A stretch of DNA of 64,000 nucleotides from positions 1,178,001-1,242,000 of the forward strand of contig JAEBUN010000005.1 in the NCBI GenBank assembly GCA_023014365.1, given 5' to 3'. The position numbers were made by a program, and so were the translations under genes. Shown here in pieces: positions 1-9,829 of this stretch. The notes under the pieces were generated by a model. That model was not told the DNA's origin and searched no databases. It saw nothing but the letters and a program-made list of their open reading frames with translations. This stretch comes from Lepiota brunneoincarnata (taxonomy: Eukaryota; Basidiomycota; Agaricomycetes; Agaricales; Agaricaceae). Position 1 is the stretch's first letter. Every line of letters begins with the position of its first letter.

Positions 1-568
1 GCAAACTTACCCAATACGCATGCCATTCTTGCCTCTGCTGGCTGGAGGGAGCTGTTGGATAGTATTAGGGGGCAGAACAGACGCGAACTTGACCCTTTTG
101 ATCCGAAGGACAATTGTGCCAACGTCCTTTCCACTCGGAGTAGTGTCCTCGAAGTTAACTGCAATAACTAATATGAACGTGCAGAAGCGGAAAGGTTACA
201 ACAACACAACTCACCCGCCTCATTGACTTTCTGGAAAACAAAGGCCTCTCCAACGCCGGCCCTGTTCTAACTCCCCCTCGCCAAGCCATGCCTTCGCCGT
301 ACAAGAATCTGCCGGGGGCCAGATAACCGTCCAACATAATATATGCGCAGGTTTCGACTTTTCCTCCGTGATCCTTCCAATACACTGAGAATGTCTGCAG
401 CTGCCTCAGCGAGTTTCTATACGTAATACAGGCACCCTATACCTTCCCCTCTTCACTGGGTACCCAGCACGATACTCGATGTGCCGAGCCGTCAACTGCA
501 ACCAAATACTCTGGCAATGGGTTCCCGTCGACTACAATCCAAGCTGAAAATCCGCGATGGGTAAGCAT
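1..568 (-). CDS. DUF7918 domain protein, 3' part cut off by window edge
   Basis: The function of this family is unknown; DUF7918 proteins are common in basidiomycetes. Reading right to left, the first exon starts at the ATG ending at 568 and opens MLTHRGFSAWIVVDG, followed by the typical strand-rich stretch VSCWVPSEEGK. An intron of about 60 nt follows. The next exon carries VYWKDHGGKVETCAY and GGVRTGPALERPLFS, which match the family core (W.DH..KV.T..Y and GVR...ERPF.F). A second intron (donor gtgagttg near 224) leads to a third exon with GKDVGTIVLRIKRVK, the usual end of the core. A canonical donor (gtaagtttgc on the minus strand) sits at bases 1-11, so the gene continues beyond the window. 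The family call is from recognised motifs; no role can be inferred. Confidence 0.75.
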
Positions 569-828
569 TCACAGGTTCCTGTTGCGCTGGTCGCAGAATG
601 CGTGAGCGCGGGACCGATGGTTCGTTCAGGGTCAAATCAACAAGTAGCTTTCACGAACTATAAGTGAGAGATGGGTAGTAGGAGGGACGAGCCATGGCTT
701 ACAGACAGATGGAATATGAAATAGCTTCAAAAGGAGGGACGACTCTTTAGCAGAGGTTAATGTAAGTATACTGGTCAGTTCAACTTGTGTGATCGGAACT
801 ATTTCGAATTTTCTTGATCGCGTCTGCT

Positions 829-834
829 CACGTG
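829..834. promoter_or_regulatory. CACGTG palindrome touching a start codon
   Basis: A perfect E-box-type palindrome CACGTG lies directly before the ATG at 835 of the AP endonuclease gene, inside the 266-bp gap between that gene and the divergent DUF7918 gene. Such sites bind bHLH factors in fungi. One hexamer is weak evidence, and it would lie in the 5' leader if transcription starts upstream. Confidence 0.25.
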
Positions 835-2270
835 ATGTTCCGTAAATTGAACCGCGTTGTCTCTGCTCTTTCCTCGCGTACGCCCTCGCCTCCCTTATTC
901 CTGCCACGCAGAAACAACTGGAACGCTATGCCACCAAAGAAAGAAGGTTCCTTGAAGCGTCGGGCATCAGAGGTCGACGACGATGGCTCTCAGGACTCCT
1001 CAAAGAAACCGAAAAACGATGCTTCTAAGTCCCTGGACAACTCCCAACCAACTAACAAGGTGTTACCTGAACATTTTGCCTTTCCGCCACGGATACAGGA
1101 CACGCTTCGTATTGCGACCTGGAATATATGTGGCTTTGCTGCCAGCCAGAAAAAGGTGACACCGTCCAAGCTCGGGTTAAGTCAAACCACTGACATCCAT
1201 CATGTCTCCAAATAGGGGTTTAGACACTATGTAGAGGCCGAGGATGCTGATATTTTGATCTTGACCGAGACAAAGGTATGGGTTCCGGGATCCCTCGTTA
1301 GCCCTTCTAACTTGACAGCCCAGATTAACGACGTACCGATGGACCCTATCTTGAAGGCAAAATACCCCTACTCCTACTGGAGTATTTCCGAATCCAAATC
1401 CTATTGTACGTCCAAGACAGGACTGAGACCACTCGTTATTGATGCGTGATAGCTGGTACTGCGATCCTGTCAAAGTATAATCCGTTATCCGTTACGAGGA
1501 CACTACCCGGTCACCCAGACCCCAAGTCTGTGAAGGGTAGAATTATCACCCTCGAATTCGACAATCACTTCCTCATAGGAACGTACGTCGTGAACGCTGG
1601 GGTCGAGTTGAAGGTACATAATATCAATCCCATCAAGCAGGCAGCAGCTGACATCATAAAGACCCTTGATGCAAAGAAGGAATGGAATAAACATTTTGAA
1701 ATCTATATCCGTGACCTGGATAAAAAGAAACCGGTAATATGGGCAGGAGACCTCAATGTGGCCCCAACAGAGATGGGTCAGTCATTTATCCTGTTTTGGC
1801 TTGGAGCTCCATTAATTCTCGGGGCTGCAGACCTTGCTAATGCCAAGAGGAATTGGAATAAGTGTCCAGGCTATACGGAAGCGGAAACAACGTCTTTCAA
1901 GAACGTTCTTAACCCCCCAAAGGACATCAATGCTGGAAAATTCGTCGACGTCTGGCGGAAATCACACCCTAACGACAAACATTATACTTATTTCTCATAC
2001 CGCTTCAACTGCCGACTCAAAGGAATTGGCTGGAGGTTGGATATGTGTAAGCTCAATATCTCCGATGCAGATTCGATTGAACTCATAGTTGAACGCAGTT
2101 GTCCTAAGTGAGCGGATCGCCGACCGGGTCAGGATGGTATGTTGTGGCCCAACCATTATTTACCTTTATCACTGATATCTGAATCCCTGCTTCAGTGTGA
2201 AATCAGAAGCGAAATATATGGGGCCTCAGATCATTGTCCTGTAGCCATGGAAATCGAGGGATGCCTCTAA
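835..2270 (+). CDS. APN2/APE1-like: AP endonuclease, exonuclease III / APE1 family
   Basis: A class II apurinic/apyrimidinic endonuclease of base-excision repair; it cuts the backbone 5' to abasic sites. Motifs in order are LRIATWNICGF, the metal-binding ILTETK, KGRIITLEF, VIWAGDLNVAPTEM, a GWRLDMF..SER segment, and the C-terminal catalytic GASDHCPVAMEIEG. The last joins after an intron ending in tttcag near 2195. Six or so introns are visible, e.g. 1156-1215 and 1276-1318. All joins keep frame, so the gene looks intact. Two in-frame starts exist. ATG 835 gives an Arg/Ser-rich, acid-free leader (MFRKLNRVVSALSSR). ATG 928 gives MPPKKEGSLKRR, a likely nuclear signal. Which start is used, or both, is open; I took the longer. 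The family assignment (APE1 rather than yeast Apn2 type) is firm at family level only. Confidence 0.92.
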
Positions 2271-2325
2271 CTTGTCCAAAGACCATTATTTACATGGCAA
2301 TGCACTCCACCCCTCTTAGATATTC

Positions 2326-2408
2326 GGGGGCATAGCTCAGTTGGGAGAGCAGTAGACTGAAGTTAATGTGTATTCTAAAGGTCCCGCGTTCGATCCGCGG
2401 TGCCCCCA
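2326..2408 (+). tRNA. trnF-GAA: tRNA-Phe (GAA) with a 10-nt intron
   Basis: The seven-base acceptor stem pairs GGGGGCA (2326-2332) with TGCCCCC (2401-2407); A2408 is the discriminator. The D arm GCTC..GAGC and the T arm CCGCG-TTCGATC-CGCGG are perfect. The anticodon loop reads CTGAAG, giving anticodon GAA at 2359-2361. About ten bases (ttaatgtgta) follow G37 at the usual intron site one base 3' of the anticodon. Removing them restores a 73-base cloverleaf. The anticodon stem then has four pairs plus one G-A mismatch at its outer end (27-43). Its 3' end is only about 90 bp from the end of the convergent OTU1 gene. Confidence 0.93.
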
Positions 2409-2412
2409 TCCC

Positions 2413-2423
2413 TTTTCGTTTTT
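2413..2423 (+). terminator. RNA polymerase III T-run terminator of tRNA-Phe
   Basis: Two T runs, TTTT at 2413-2416 and TTTTT at 2419-2423, begin five bases after the tRNA discriminator base. This is the normal Pol III stop signal. Confidence 0.75.
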
Positions 2424-2499
2424 ATTTAGCATGATACGATCTTCTGGGTGGCTCCCTACAGTATAGGTTTTGTTCTTGCTACAAATGGGTATTCGATAT

Positions 2500-3828
2500 T
2501 CAGTACTCGCCGAAGCGCACATGTCCCGTCTGCTCTGCGTGCGCACGGGCTTCCTTCTCTCCCTTCAGCCCCTCTCCACATTGCTAGTGGTTTTCATGAG
2601 AGGATAATCAAATCCAAAAGAAGGGGGAAGTTACCTCGCATTTCAGATCAAAAGTGCTTGTATTGGTATATGCCTTTTTGGCTCGTAGAACGCCTGCCAA
2701 CTTTTTTGCGGCCGAAAGAATGGGATCAGAGCCATCGCTGGAGTATTCCTGCGGAGATCTTTAGTCTACAGTAAACTCATACTGCTAGCAGTACTCACTA
2801 CTACAGGGAATAGTGTCTGATGCCACTCACCAGGAGCATCCGCCGTCGGTGCAAGTGACGCCGCATCGTAATGTATACCAGAATACACAAGGACGCAGCA
2901 CATGCCACTAGTCTCACTCTCTCCTGGAGAGAAATGGTCTATACGGCCGGTTTCAACGTCTATGCTGGCAATCTCAGTACGATAATGGTTCGCCAGGATC
3001 CCCAAGTTCGATAGCGCCTCCCCATGTCGTTGGTTTCAGTATTGTCTGGATATATTGTGCTGGCGGCATTCTTCCCGAGTGGTTAGGATGGACCCCTCAA
3101 GAAATGTATTTCAAGAACTGACCCTAAAATGGCTTCGTTGAATGTCTCGGGATCCTTTCGAATACCTTCTGCGACGACTGCCAGAGAACATTGTATCGAT
3201 ATATGTGAAAGGAGCCACCAGGAATCTCACTTCTTCGTAGCTCCTGTGCCTTACTGATGCTTTGTTCGAATATAAGCGCAACTGCTGAGAAGAGACAAGA
3301 GTTGTCGTCGGGAACTATCTGGAAAAAGTGAGTTGGTTATTGGAAGATATTAGGGATCAGAATTGACTCACCCTATGGACTAGCACGCTCCCATCACCAA
3401 TCTCCACAAAGTCAGATCCACTGGATTTTCTTGGTATTGTCGATGATGAGGGTAGATGGGTAGGCAGCGAAGTGGCTGCGTCTGACGATCTACTCTGCAC
3501 TGATGCTCCTTCAAAAGGACTTGGACCTGGAGCCTCGCTCAGAATGATCTGATCACCGCTCTTGATGCCTAAGCTTGAAAAGGGAAGCTCTGGAACAAGT
3601 GTTAAAGGCCTTGGAGGGTATCCGGTTCTGACTGTCTCGTATGCAAGCACTTTAGTGGGCAGCTAACGTTGGAAACAGTATGGAGGGCGCACCGACTTGG
3701 CGCGAGGGGACGATATCGCTGGCAGAAAGGATCTGTTGTTGGAAATCTTTGACGGTAAAGTCATCATTATCGAGGGGGATCTGAAGGGTCACTACGCCCT
3801 TTGGATGCCTCAGGCGTATCGGGGCCAT
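2500..3828 (-). CDS. OTU1: Ubiquitin thioesterase OTU1 (YOD1-like)
   Basis: A deubiquitinase of the OTU cysteine-protease class. OTU1/YOD1 acts with the AAA ATPase Cdc48/p97 on ubiquitinated clients. The first exon starts at the ATG ending at 3828 and gives a UBX-like beta-grasp domain (MAPIRLRHPKGVVTLQI, then TGYPPRPLTL and LGIKSGDQIIL). A Ser/Pro linker follows, then the OTU core PDDNSCLFSAVAL with the catalytic Asp and Cys, and W.GAIELGILANHYRTEI. The catalytic-His segment reads VYSGIHYDA. The C-terminus is the family's C2H2 finger, CGEGLKGEKEARAHAEQTGH followed by VRFGEY and stop. At least five introns are needed and all joins hold frame. The gene is convergent with the tRNA-Phe gene. Confidence 0.93.
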
Positions 3829-4015
3829 TTTCCGTAGCAGTGGAGACAGAATACTCCCACATCGTCTGTTTGGTCAAGGGCTTCCCCTCTTGGACAACGG
3901 GCCATAAACAGTCTATCTACATATAAACCTCTTTATCTCGTATTTATCGTGCCGTGATGCGATCATTTGATCTTTCTGTTCAGACCCGAACATACAAGTC
4001 AAGGCTTGAGGAATG

Positions 4016-5723
4016 CTATGTCCCTACACCTAATACGGGCGGTAGATGTAGTAGATGAATTGTCCAAGAGGGGGTAAAAAGACAGCACTCTACTGTGACG
4101 GAAGTGCTACCTTGAACGGTTCGGTGACCTTGTCCTCGCGAGGCGTACTGGAGGGTATCCTGGATCTCTTCAAACGTTTGTTTCATATCGATGCTCTCAA
4201 TTCCCTTGGTCTCGATGTCCCTCACTAAGGTTCTCCACTCCTCCTCAAGCTCGTCTTCAGAGACCAATGCGTCGACCCCAAGGGTACACATCGCCGCCGA
4301 CCCGGATGGCATTATCAATTTCTTGGGCACCCTGGTTTGCTTCTGCCAATGCATCCATTGTCTTATCAATGCTTTCGCGTTGCAGTGAGGGATGAGCAAG
4401 TATCGTGCGTAGTGTAATTGTTGAGGATTGATAAGCTTTCATGATCTAGGGAGATGGTCATTGGGTAGTAGGCCTTCAGATTAGGTTCTACTCGGCTAAC
4501 CTGTATATCTCCGGCGGTAGTCTCAATTGAGAGCAATGTGCCCTCCAGGGTGCTCAAAGACGCCAGTCTCTTATTAAAAAGCTCCTCGAGCTGTTTCCGC
4601 GACTTCAGATAACTGAGAGCCAATGATTTCCGTTTATGCTGCAGAGACGTCATGGCCTTGTTTGTACACCTGACCGTAGAACCCGTTAGCACGAGTAGGA
4701 GACTATAGAAAAATACATACTCGTCCATCTTCCGTTGGATGCCATCAATCTGACTATGCATGTTGGCTATGGCCGATTTCAGCTCAAGAATACTGCGGTC
4801 CACCGCTGTTATAACACCTCCATCGTGCGTCGCGGTACCATCCACAAATTTCACAACCTATCTCAATAGTTTGACTTTTTAAAAACTGACGCAAAACTAC
4901 TAATGTTCATACCTCGTTGTCCAGCACCAAAACTTTGCGTTCCCGTTCAAGATACTTGGTAATGACCTTGGCGTCCTTTTCACCGAGCGGCTGGTTTGAG
5001 GGGCCGAAAATGTCCGCAAACGACTTTCGGAACCCGTCCCAAGTATAAAGCGCGTCGGCTGGACCGGTCATCTTCGAATCTTGCAAGGACAAAACGGCGT
5101 CTGCTGCTTTCTCGACCAGTCCAACAAAGACGTAATCACCCCACCAGTCCGTCTCCTTCCGCGACTGCGAGCCCGAGCTTAGTAGACCTTCATCCCCGAC
5201 AATACCAGCTTGCTCCAGTGCCCACAACAACGGCCTTCCCACGACAGAGAAAGCAATGCGGTACGGTAGCCAATCTGGGTCATATATCGAACCTCTTGAG
5301 GTCATGAACTCGGACAGTGAGATCAAGCTTTTGTTGGCGCATAGTTCGTTCTTGCTCGGACAGTATCCTGGCTGAGGTCGAAGCGCACACTAGATGGACA
5401 GCTGGGTGACTCACGATGACGGCTCCCAATGCCAGCGGCTTCCCTATCTTCCCCAACCTTACTCGATCTAAAACACGATGATTTGCTTGTAATACAAGTC
5501 TGCTTCCTGTGTTCCCGTTCGAGTCTTGCTGAATTCCGGAGCTGACCATGGTTTCAAGTGCCTTTCGCCACCACTCCACGTTGGCATAGTATGCTGTAGG
5601 ATTGGATTGTTTGTGGCGGGGAAAGTCGGAATAAAGTGCTTGTAGCCTAGCCATGGATGTACTAGAAAACGGCTCTGCAGCAGTAAAGGAGCTTGTGGGT
5701 GCTGAAGTGCCCAGTGTGGCCAT
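4016..5723 (-). CDS. CHMP7: CHMP7-like Snf7-family ESCRT protein, frame break near the 3' end
   Basis: A member of the ESCRT-III related Snf7 family. CHMP7 proteins work in membrane remodelling at the nuclear envelope and endosomes. The start is the ATG ending at 5723 (MATLGTSAPTSSF). The N-terminal CHMP7 region has ARLQALYSDFPRHKQSNP, NVEWWRKAL, YDPDWLPYRIAF and WGDYVFVGL. The Snf7 helices follow: SLQHKRKSLALSYLKSRK, LEELFNKRLASLSTLEG, then after an intron MKAYQSSTITLRTIL and IDKTMDALAEANQGAQ. After IRVGGDV, near 4283-4290, the conserved sequence resumes one frame over (TLGVDALVSEDELEEEW). I found no convincing intron there. The simplest reading is one extra base in GTGTACCC, whether real or an assembly error. 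The exact C-terminus beyond about 4080 is uncertain. Confidence 0.85.
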
Positions 5724-5862
5724 TCCGAGGGGTAGCAATAGGCTGAGGAGAAGTGGGATGCCCAAAGCATCGACGCGTCACATCACATGACCTCATTAGA
5801 TAGAAATATCTCTTAAAAATACACTGGTCCATGCTACATTATTCACAAGTTTTATAGAAATC

Positions 5863-7455
5863 CTACGTTGTGGAATATCTCCCCATCCCTACGGGTGGCT
5901 CTTCGTGTATAGTCGAAGGCCGGAGCGGAAGACTGCGTAGAGTGTCTCCTCTCAATGCCCGATTAGGTACAAGATTGGGGTGCACGGAGCCTGGATGACC
6001 CGAGAAACGACTGTATCCGTTTTCAAAGTTAGACTCCGAATATCTGCCAAAAAACGCCGACGATTGTGCTGCGGGGGAATATGTATCCTGAACTGGGGAG
6101 GCATGCTGCATGAGGTCGATTGAACATCAGTCAGTAGATCTAAATACCACCTAGCACAAAGTAGTGACCCACCAGGAGGCTGCTGGGCAACGATATCTGG
6201 GACTGACCTTGGCTGGCTTGACTCTGTGCGACGGGTCTGTTTGTGATGTCCGTTTCCGCTGAGCTAGAAACAAACGTTGAACTATCTTGCGTTCTCACTC
6301 GTCGATAAGGCAGGTCATCAGGGATTTTGACATCCAACAATTTCTGATAAATATCAGACTGAGATGCCGTCCGTATCCTCTTCTTTTTTCGAAAGCGCCG
6401 GACGCAAAAGTAAATGCAGAGGATTATGGCCGCAGCAGCCGCAACTGCTCCTACGGCAGCTCCGATTGTCACGGCCTTGTGGACGCTTGCGCCTTCAGAG
6501 CCTGGGGCATCATCACCAGCCGTGGCCGTGGCTGCTGCGGGGTCGTTGGCAGTTAGAGAGTCGAGTGGTGGGCTGGGAGTTGAGGCAGGCGTGGGGTCAT
6601 GAGTCGGAAGTCCAGGATCGTGATAGAGTCGGCATACTCAGAATGGTACCAGAAGAGGGCGGCGGAATCCCTGAATGAGATGTCAGTCGCCACTACATCA
6701 TCTAGACACCAGGTCTTTACCAAGGATAGCCACCCTCTCGGCCGTATCCAAGTCAAAACGGGTGCAGCTCGACTGTTGAGAAGGCACGGTCAGTGTGCAT
6801 TATCCGGACGCTCGGAGACGAATTCCCTAACTTGCGGCATGCTATCAAGCGCCCATGGGGGAACCCGTATATCACCGAATACACTCTTCGGAAAGCTACG
6901 GCAAAATAAGTTTTTGAGAAGATAGAAGGGGGTGCCACTTACTTGGCAACATATGCAATAGCACAGTGCTTCATCCACGACGGCCAACTGGGCGGATAAG
7001 AGTAAGACTCGGAGAGCAAGTGGTGGGCTCAAAAATGCGAACTCAATAAAAGGGCGGTCCTGGCAGGCCGCACAGACGGATAATAGAGAGTAGACCGCAG
7101 AATTGCAGAGGCAAATATCATTCGTATTCTCGTGGTCGGGCCCAATGTAAACTTGGTTTGGCGCCAATGGTGCCGTAGCTGTATCGCTCGGGTCAGTTAG
7201 CGTGGTCACCAGAGAGCGCAGCGCTCACTAGTGGTGTCATTGCGACAGTGAGCCTGTACCAAGGCAGCGACTAGGCAGGGATCTTGACCTTGGTCATTCC
7301 TGGCCTAGATCGATCAGTAATTACTTTGTTCGTGGGAGTTTAACAAGGACATTGCGCACCCAGTCAAAAGAAGGCGGGCATGTAACATGGGACTTCTGTG
7401 CAAGCAATGTTTGCGGCCAAAGCAACGCTCCTGCCGCCGCAAGCCAGTAAACCAT
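5863..7455 (-). CDS. Single-pass membrane protein with Cys-rich ectodomain, family copy 1
   Basis: Function unknown. First of four related genes in a row. The start is the ATG ending at 7455. The signal peptide MVYWLAAAGALLWPQ is followed by mature KSHVTCPPSFDWV. Later exons give DPCLVAALVQAHC, NQVYIGPDHEN, the core CLCNSAVYSLLSVCAACQ and a WPSWMKHC segment. GDIRVPPWAL then leads into a Ser/Thr/Pro stalk, a Gly/Ala-rich TM helix (VTIGAAVGAVAAAAAIILC) and a basic stop-transfer RRFRKKKRIR. A cytoplasmic tail of about 140 residues ends GMGRYSTT. About seven exons are needed. The layout resembles fungal wall-stress sensors in outline, but I do not recognise a WSC domain and infer only a cell-surface location. 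Confidence 0.75.
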
Positions 7456-8014
7456 GGCTACTGATCGCGAGGGTAAAGGGAGCGAGGCGGGGCGCAACGA
7501 TAGAGTTGAAGGATAAATGACAGGGGGCACATCTTCGGAGAGAGGGGATACAACATGAAACCCATTTTTACATCACCTCTAGCCTTCCAGAGCACATGCC
7601 AAGTCTTAACCTGTCGGGGAGCCCGAACATTTATGTCAGGCTCCCACCACCACACCCGATCGGACGGTCATACGTCTTCATGATTGGAAAGAAGTATTAC
7701 CCAACAGCCTTTGGGCAAGTATCTCCGCTTTAGCTGCGTGTTTTTGGAAATAGAAGGACAGCCTTTAGCACCATCTTTGTTCTCTGACGTTTATTGAGGG
7801 TTGCAGATGGTCTTAATAGATTCGAAGACACGTCCGGTTTGCTTAGGCCGAGGGAAAAACGAATGGATTCGTCAAACATCTGATCATATGGCCGTTTTGA
7901 ATGGTCTCATATAGCAGGGGGTTCGCAGCTAATGTTACAATCAGTATCATTTCAAAAGTAACTTGTAAGGTTCCTTGGGCCACTGTGAAAGCCTGGACAA
8001 GATGTTCCACACTG
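7456..8014. other. Intergenic, promoter of family copy 1
   Basis: A stretch of 559 bp between the copy 2 stop and the copy 1 start, both on the minus strand. It must hold the copy 2 terminator and copy 1 promoter. The GC-poor 7680-7800 part has no open frame with recognisable content. I see no RNA gene or repeat. Confidence 0.5.
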
Positions 8015-9390
8015 TCAAACTTCCGCAGCCCCAGTATATCCACGGTGAGCTGTGTTGTGAAGACTCTGAGGGCTGACGAGGGTTTGCAGGCTGTTGATAC
8101 CGTCCAACGAGTTCCGCCTGTGGGCAGTGGTGTAGAGTGATGTCTCGGGGGATAGTGGCCTACCACTGACTTCGGAATTACTCTGTAAAAGAATTTGAAA
8201 CATTGGGATTCATCCGTGTTATAAGGCTTGGGAGGTTTCACTTACATACATATACGGCGTAATGATGGACGCCGGATCCGATAGGGACTTTGTGTGTGTG
8301 TGCCCAAAAGATGAAATAGGTAGAGCGGGGGGTTTGTCGTCGATAGGGCTGAGGGGGTCATCCAGAGGCGTAGGTTTGGGATTCCTTCTTCTCTTCGCTC
8401 GGAGCAAGAACCAACATGAGAGCAGCAACACAGCGATAATCCCGATCAGGGCGCCGACGACGCTGCCAGCAATAACACCTGCACTTGTGCCGCCAGATCC
8501 TTGTCGTGAGGGTGCTGGTGTAGTGGCAAGAGTCGAACTCGGAGATGGCAGTGAGGTTTGTGGGGTTGGCTCGCTACTTGTGCTGAGTGCAGGCGGACTA
8601 GAGCCCGGAGGGAGGGCCCCGCCCCTTATTGTCACTGCTCTATGTGTTAACTTCCGCTGCGACCGTCAGAATAGCATGTGGTCCAACCTGCTTCAGCCTC
8701 GATCGGGCTAAATGTACCACCAGTCTAACCACACTATTTAGCTTAAGAGCAACACCTTTCATCGCAATCCTCACCAAGGAAATATTGAGGTAAGCCCACG
8801 ATGGGACTTCGATGATATTAGGAATTGACCTTGGATACCTAAAAAATACGGAGCGGGGTAAGTGTATGTACAGGTTTCCGTCCAACGGATGGTCACCAAA
8901 ATGACAACACGTACTGGCCAACGTTCACGACAAAGGTGCAGTTAGTCGTCCACTCGTCATAGGGGACGAAAGTGCGACCTTGGCATCCACCACAAGCGCT
9001 GATAACAGAATAGGTGACCGAGTTGCATGAGCAAGGATCTGCTTGAGCAAAGGTTGGTCCAAGGTAATGATGTCCCGGAGGGATTTCATTCACATCATGG
9101 CCTATGTGTCGTTTATTAGATGCTTGGTCCACAGAATAACTCGATAAACGTACCAAAGCCCGAGCAAATGGATTCTAAATATGCTCCCACAAGACAGGGT
9201 GTTTGTCCGCGTGAGTTAATCGACTGCAGGGATCATGTATGAATAAATTGTTTCTTTTTGAAGATTCTTGAGTTTATTCACCCACCCACTGGTACCCGGG
9301 TAGACAGCGCGTTACATTGGATAGTTGGGCAAGACTCCGACTAGCAATCGCCAGTAATATCGCAGTGAGTGTGCATGCGCTCTTCAGCAT
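8015..9390 (-). CDS. Single-pass membrane protein with Cys-rich ectodomain, family copy 2
   Basis: Function unknown; paralogue of the genes at 5863 and 9830. The start is the ATG ending at 9390, with a clear signal peptide (MLKSACTLTAILLAIAS, then QLSNVTRC). Exons in order carry GQTPCLVGAYLESIC, GHHYLGPTFAQADPCSCN, SVTYSVISACGGCQGRTF, YDEWTTNC and IPNIIEVPSWAYLNI. These match copies 1 and 3 position by position. A Ser/Pro/Thr stalk follows, then the TM helix AGSVVGALIGIIAVLLLSC, basic RAKRRRNPK and a Pro-rich cytoplasmic tail. The last exon joins in frame after YMY and ends GYTGAAEV. Copy 3 ends RYTGAPEV, so the last residues are conserved. Confidence 0.75.
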
Positions 9391-9829
9391 CGTGTGGGGG
9401 CGATCACTGTCTACTGCCAGGAGGTGCGACTAAAGCCATTCTGGACTTGCGGCCAGGAACAGCTGCTGGACGTGTTCATCAACTGATGCGCGGTAATGAC
9501 ACGGACCACGAGGTCCGGGCGATGGAATAGGGCAGTGTACCCCATGGGTTCTGACCTAGGGTCACAGTACGATAGAAATCACGAAGTTGATAGAAGAAGC
9601 TTGGGTAATCATCTCGTGCGAAAGAGACAGGGTTCGGAGCTATTCATACTCCCTCATTAGCATTCGTTGTACTCACGTCCAACAATAGTAGATCCGTGTG
9701 GACAGCATCCGTGCGACTTGGATGCTCAGATAGAAGATACCACGTTCATTAGCAATAGAATGTTTTAGCAGCAAGACAGGAACAGTAAAAAGTGTCCGAG
9801 GTACGTATTAATCGAAGAACACGGAAAGT
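9391..9829. other. Intergenic, promoter of family copy 2
   Basis: A stretch of 439 bp between copy 3 (stop at 9830) and copy 2 (start at 9390). It should contain the promoter of copy 2. No open frame, RNA gene or repeat was recognised. Confidence 0.5.

Noticed and set aside
5773..5778. Further ACGCGT hexamers at 5773, 38683, 50372 and 61543
   Set aside because: About 16 are expected by chance in 64 kb. These are not placed near genes with known S-phase or meiotic control, so I did not call them regulatory sites.
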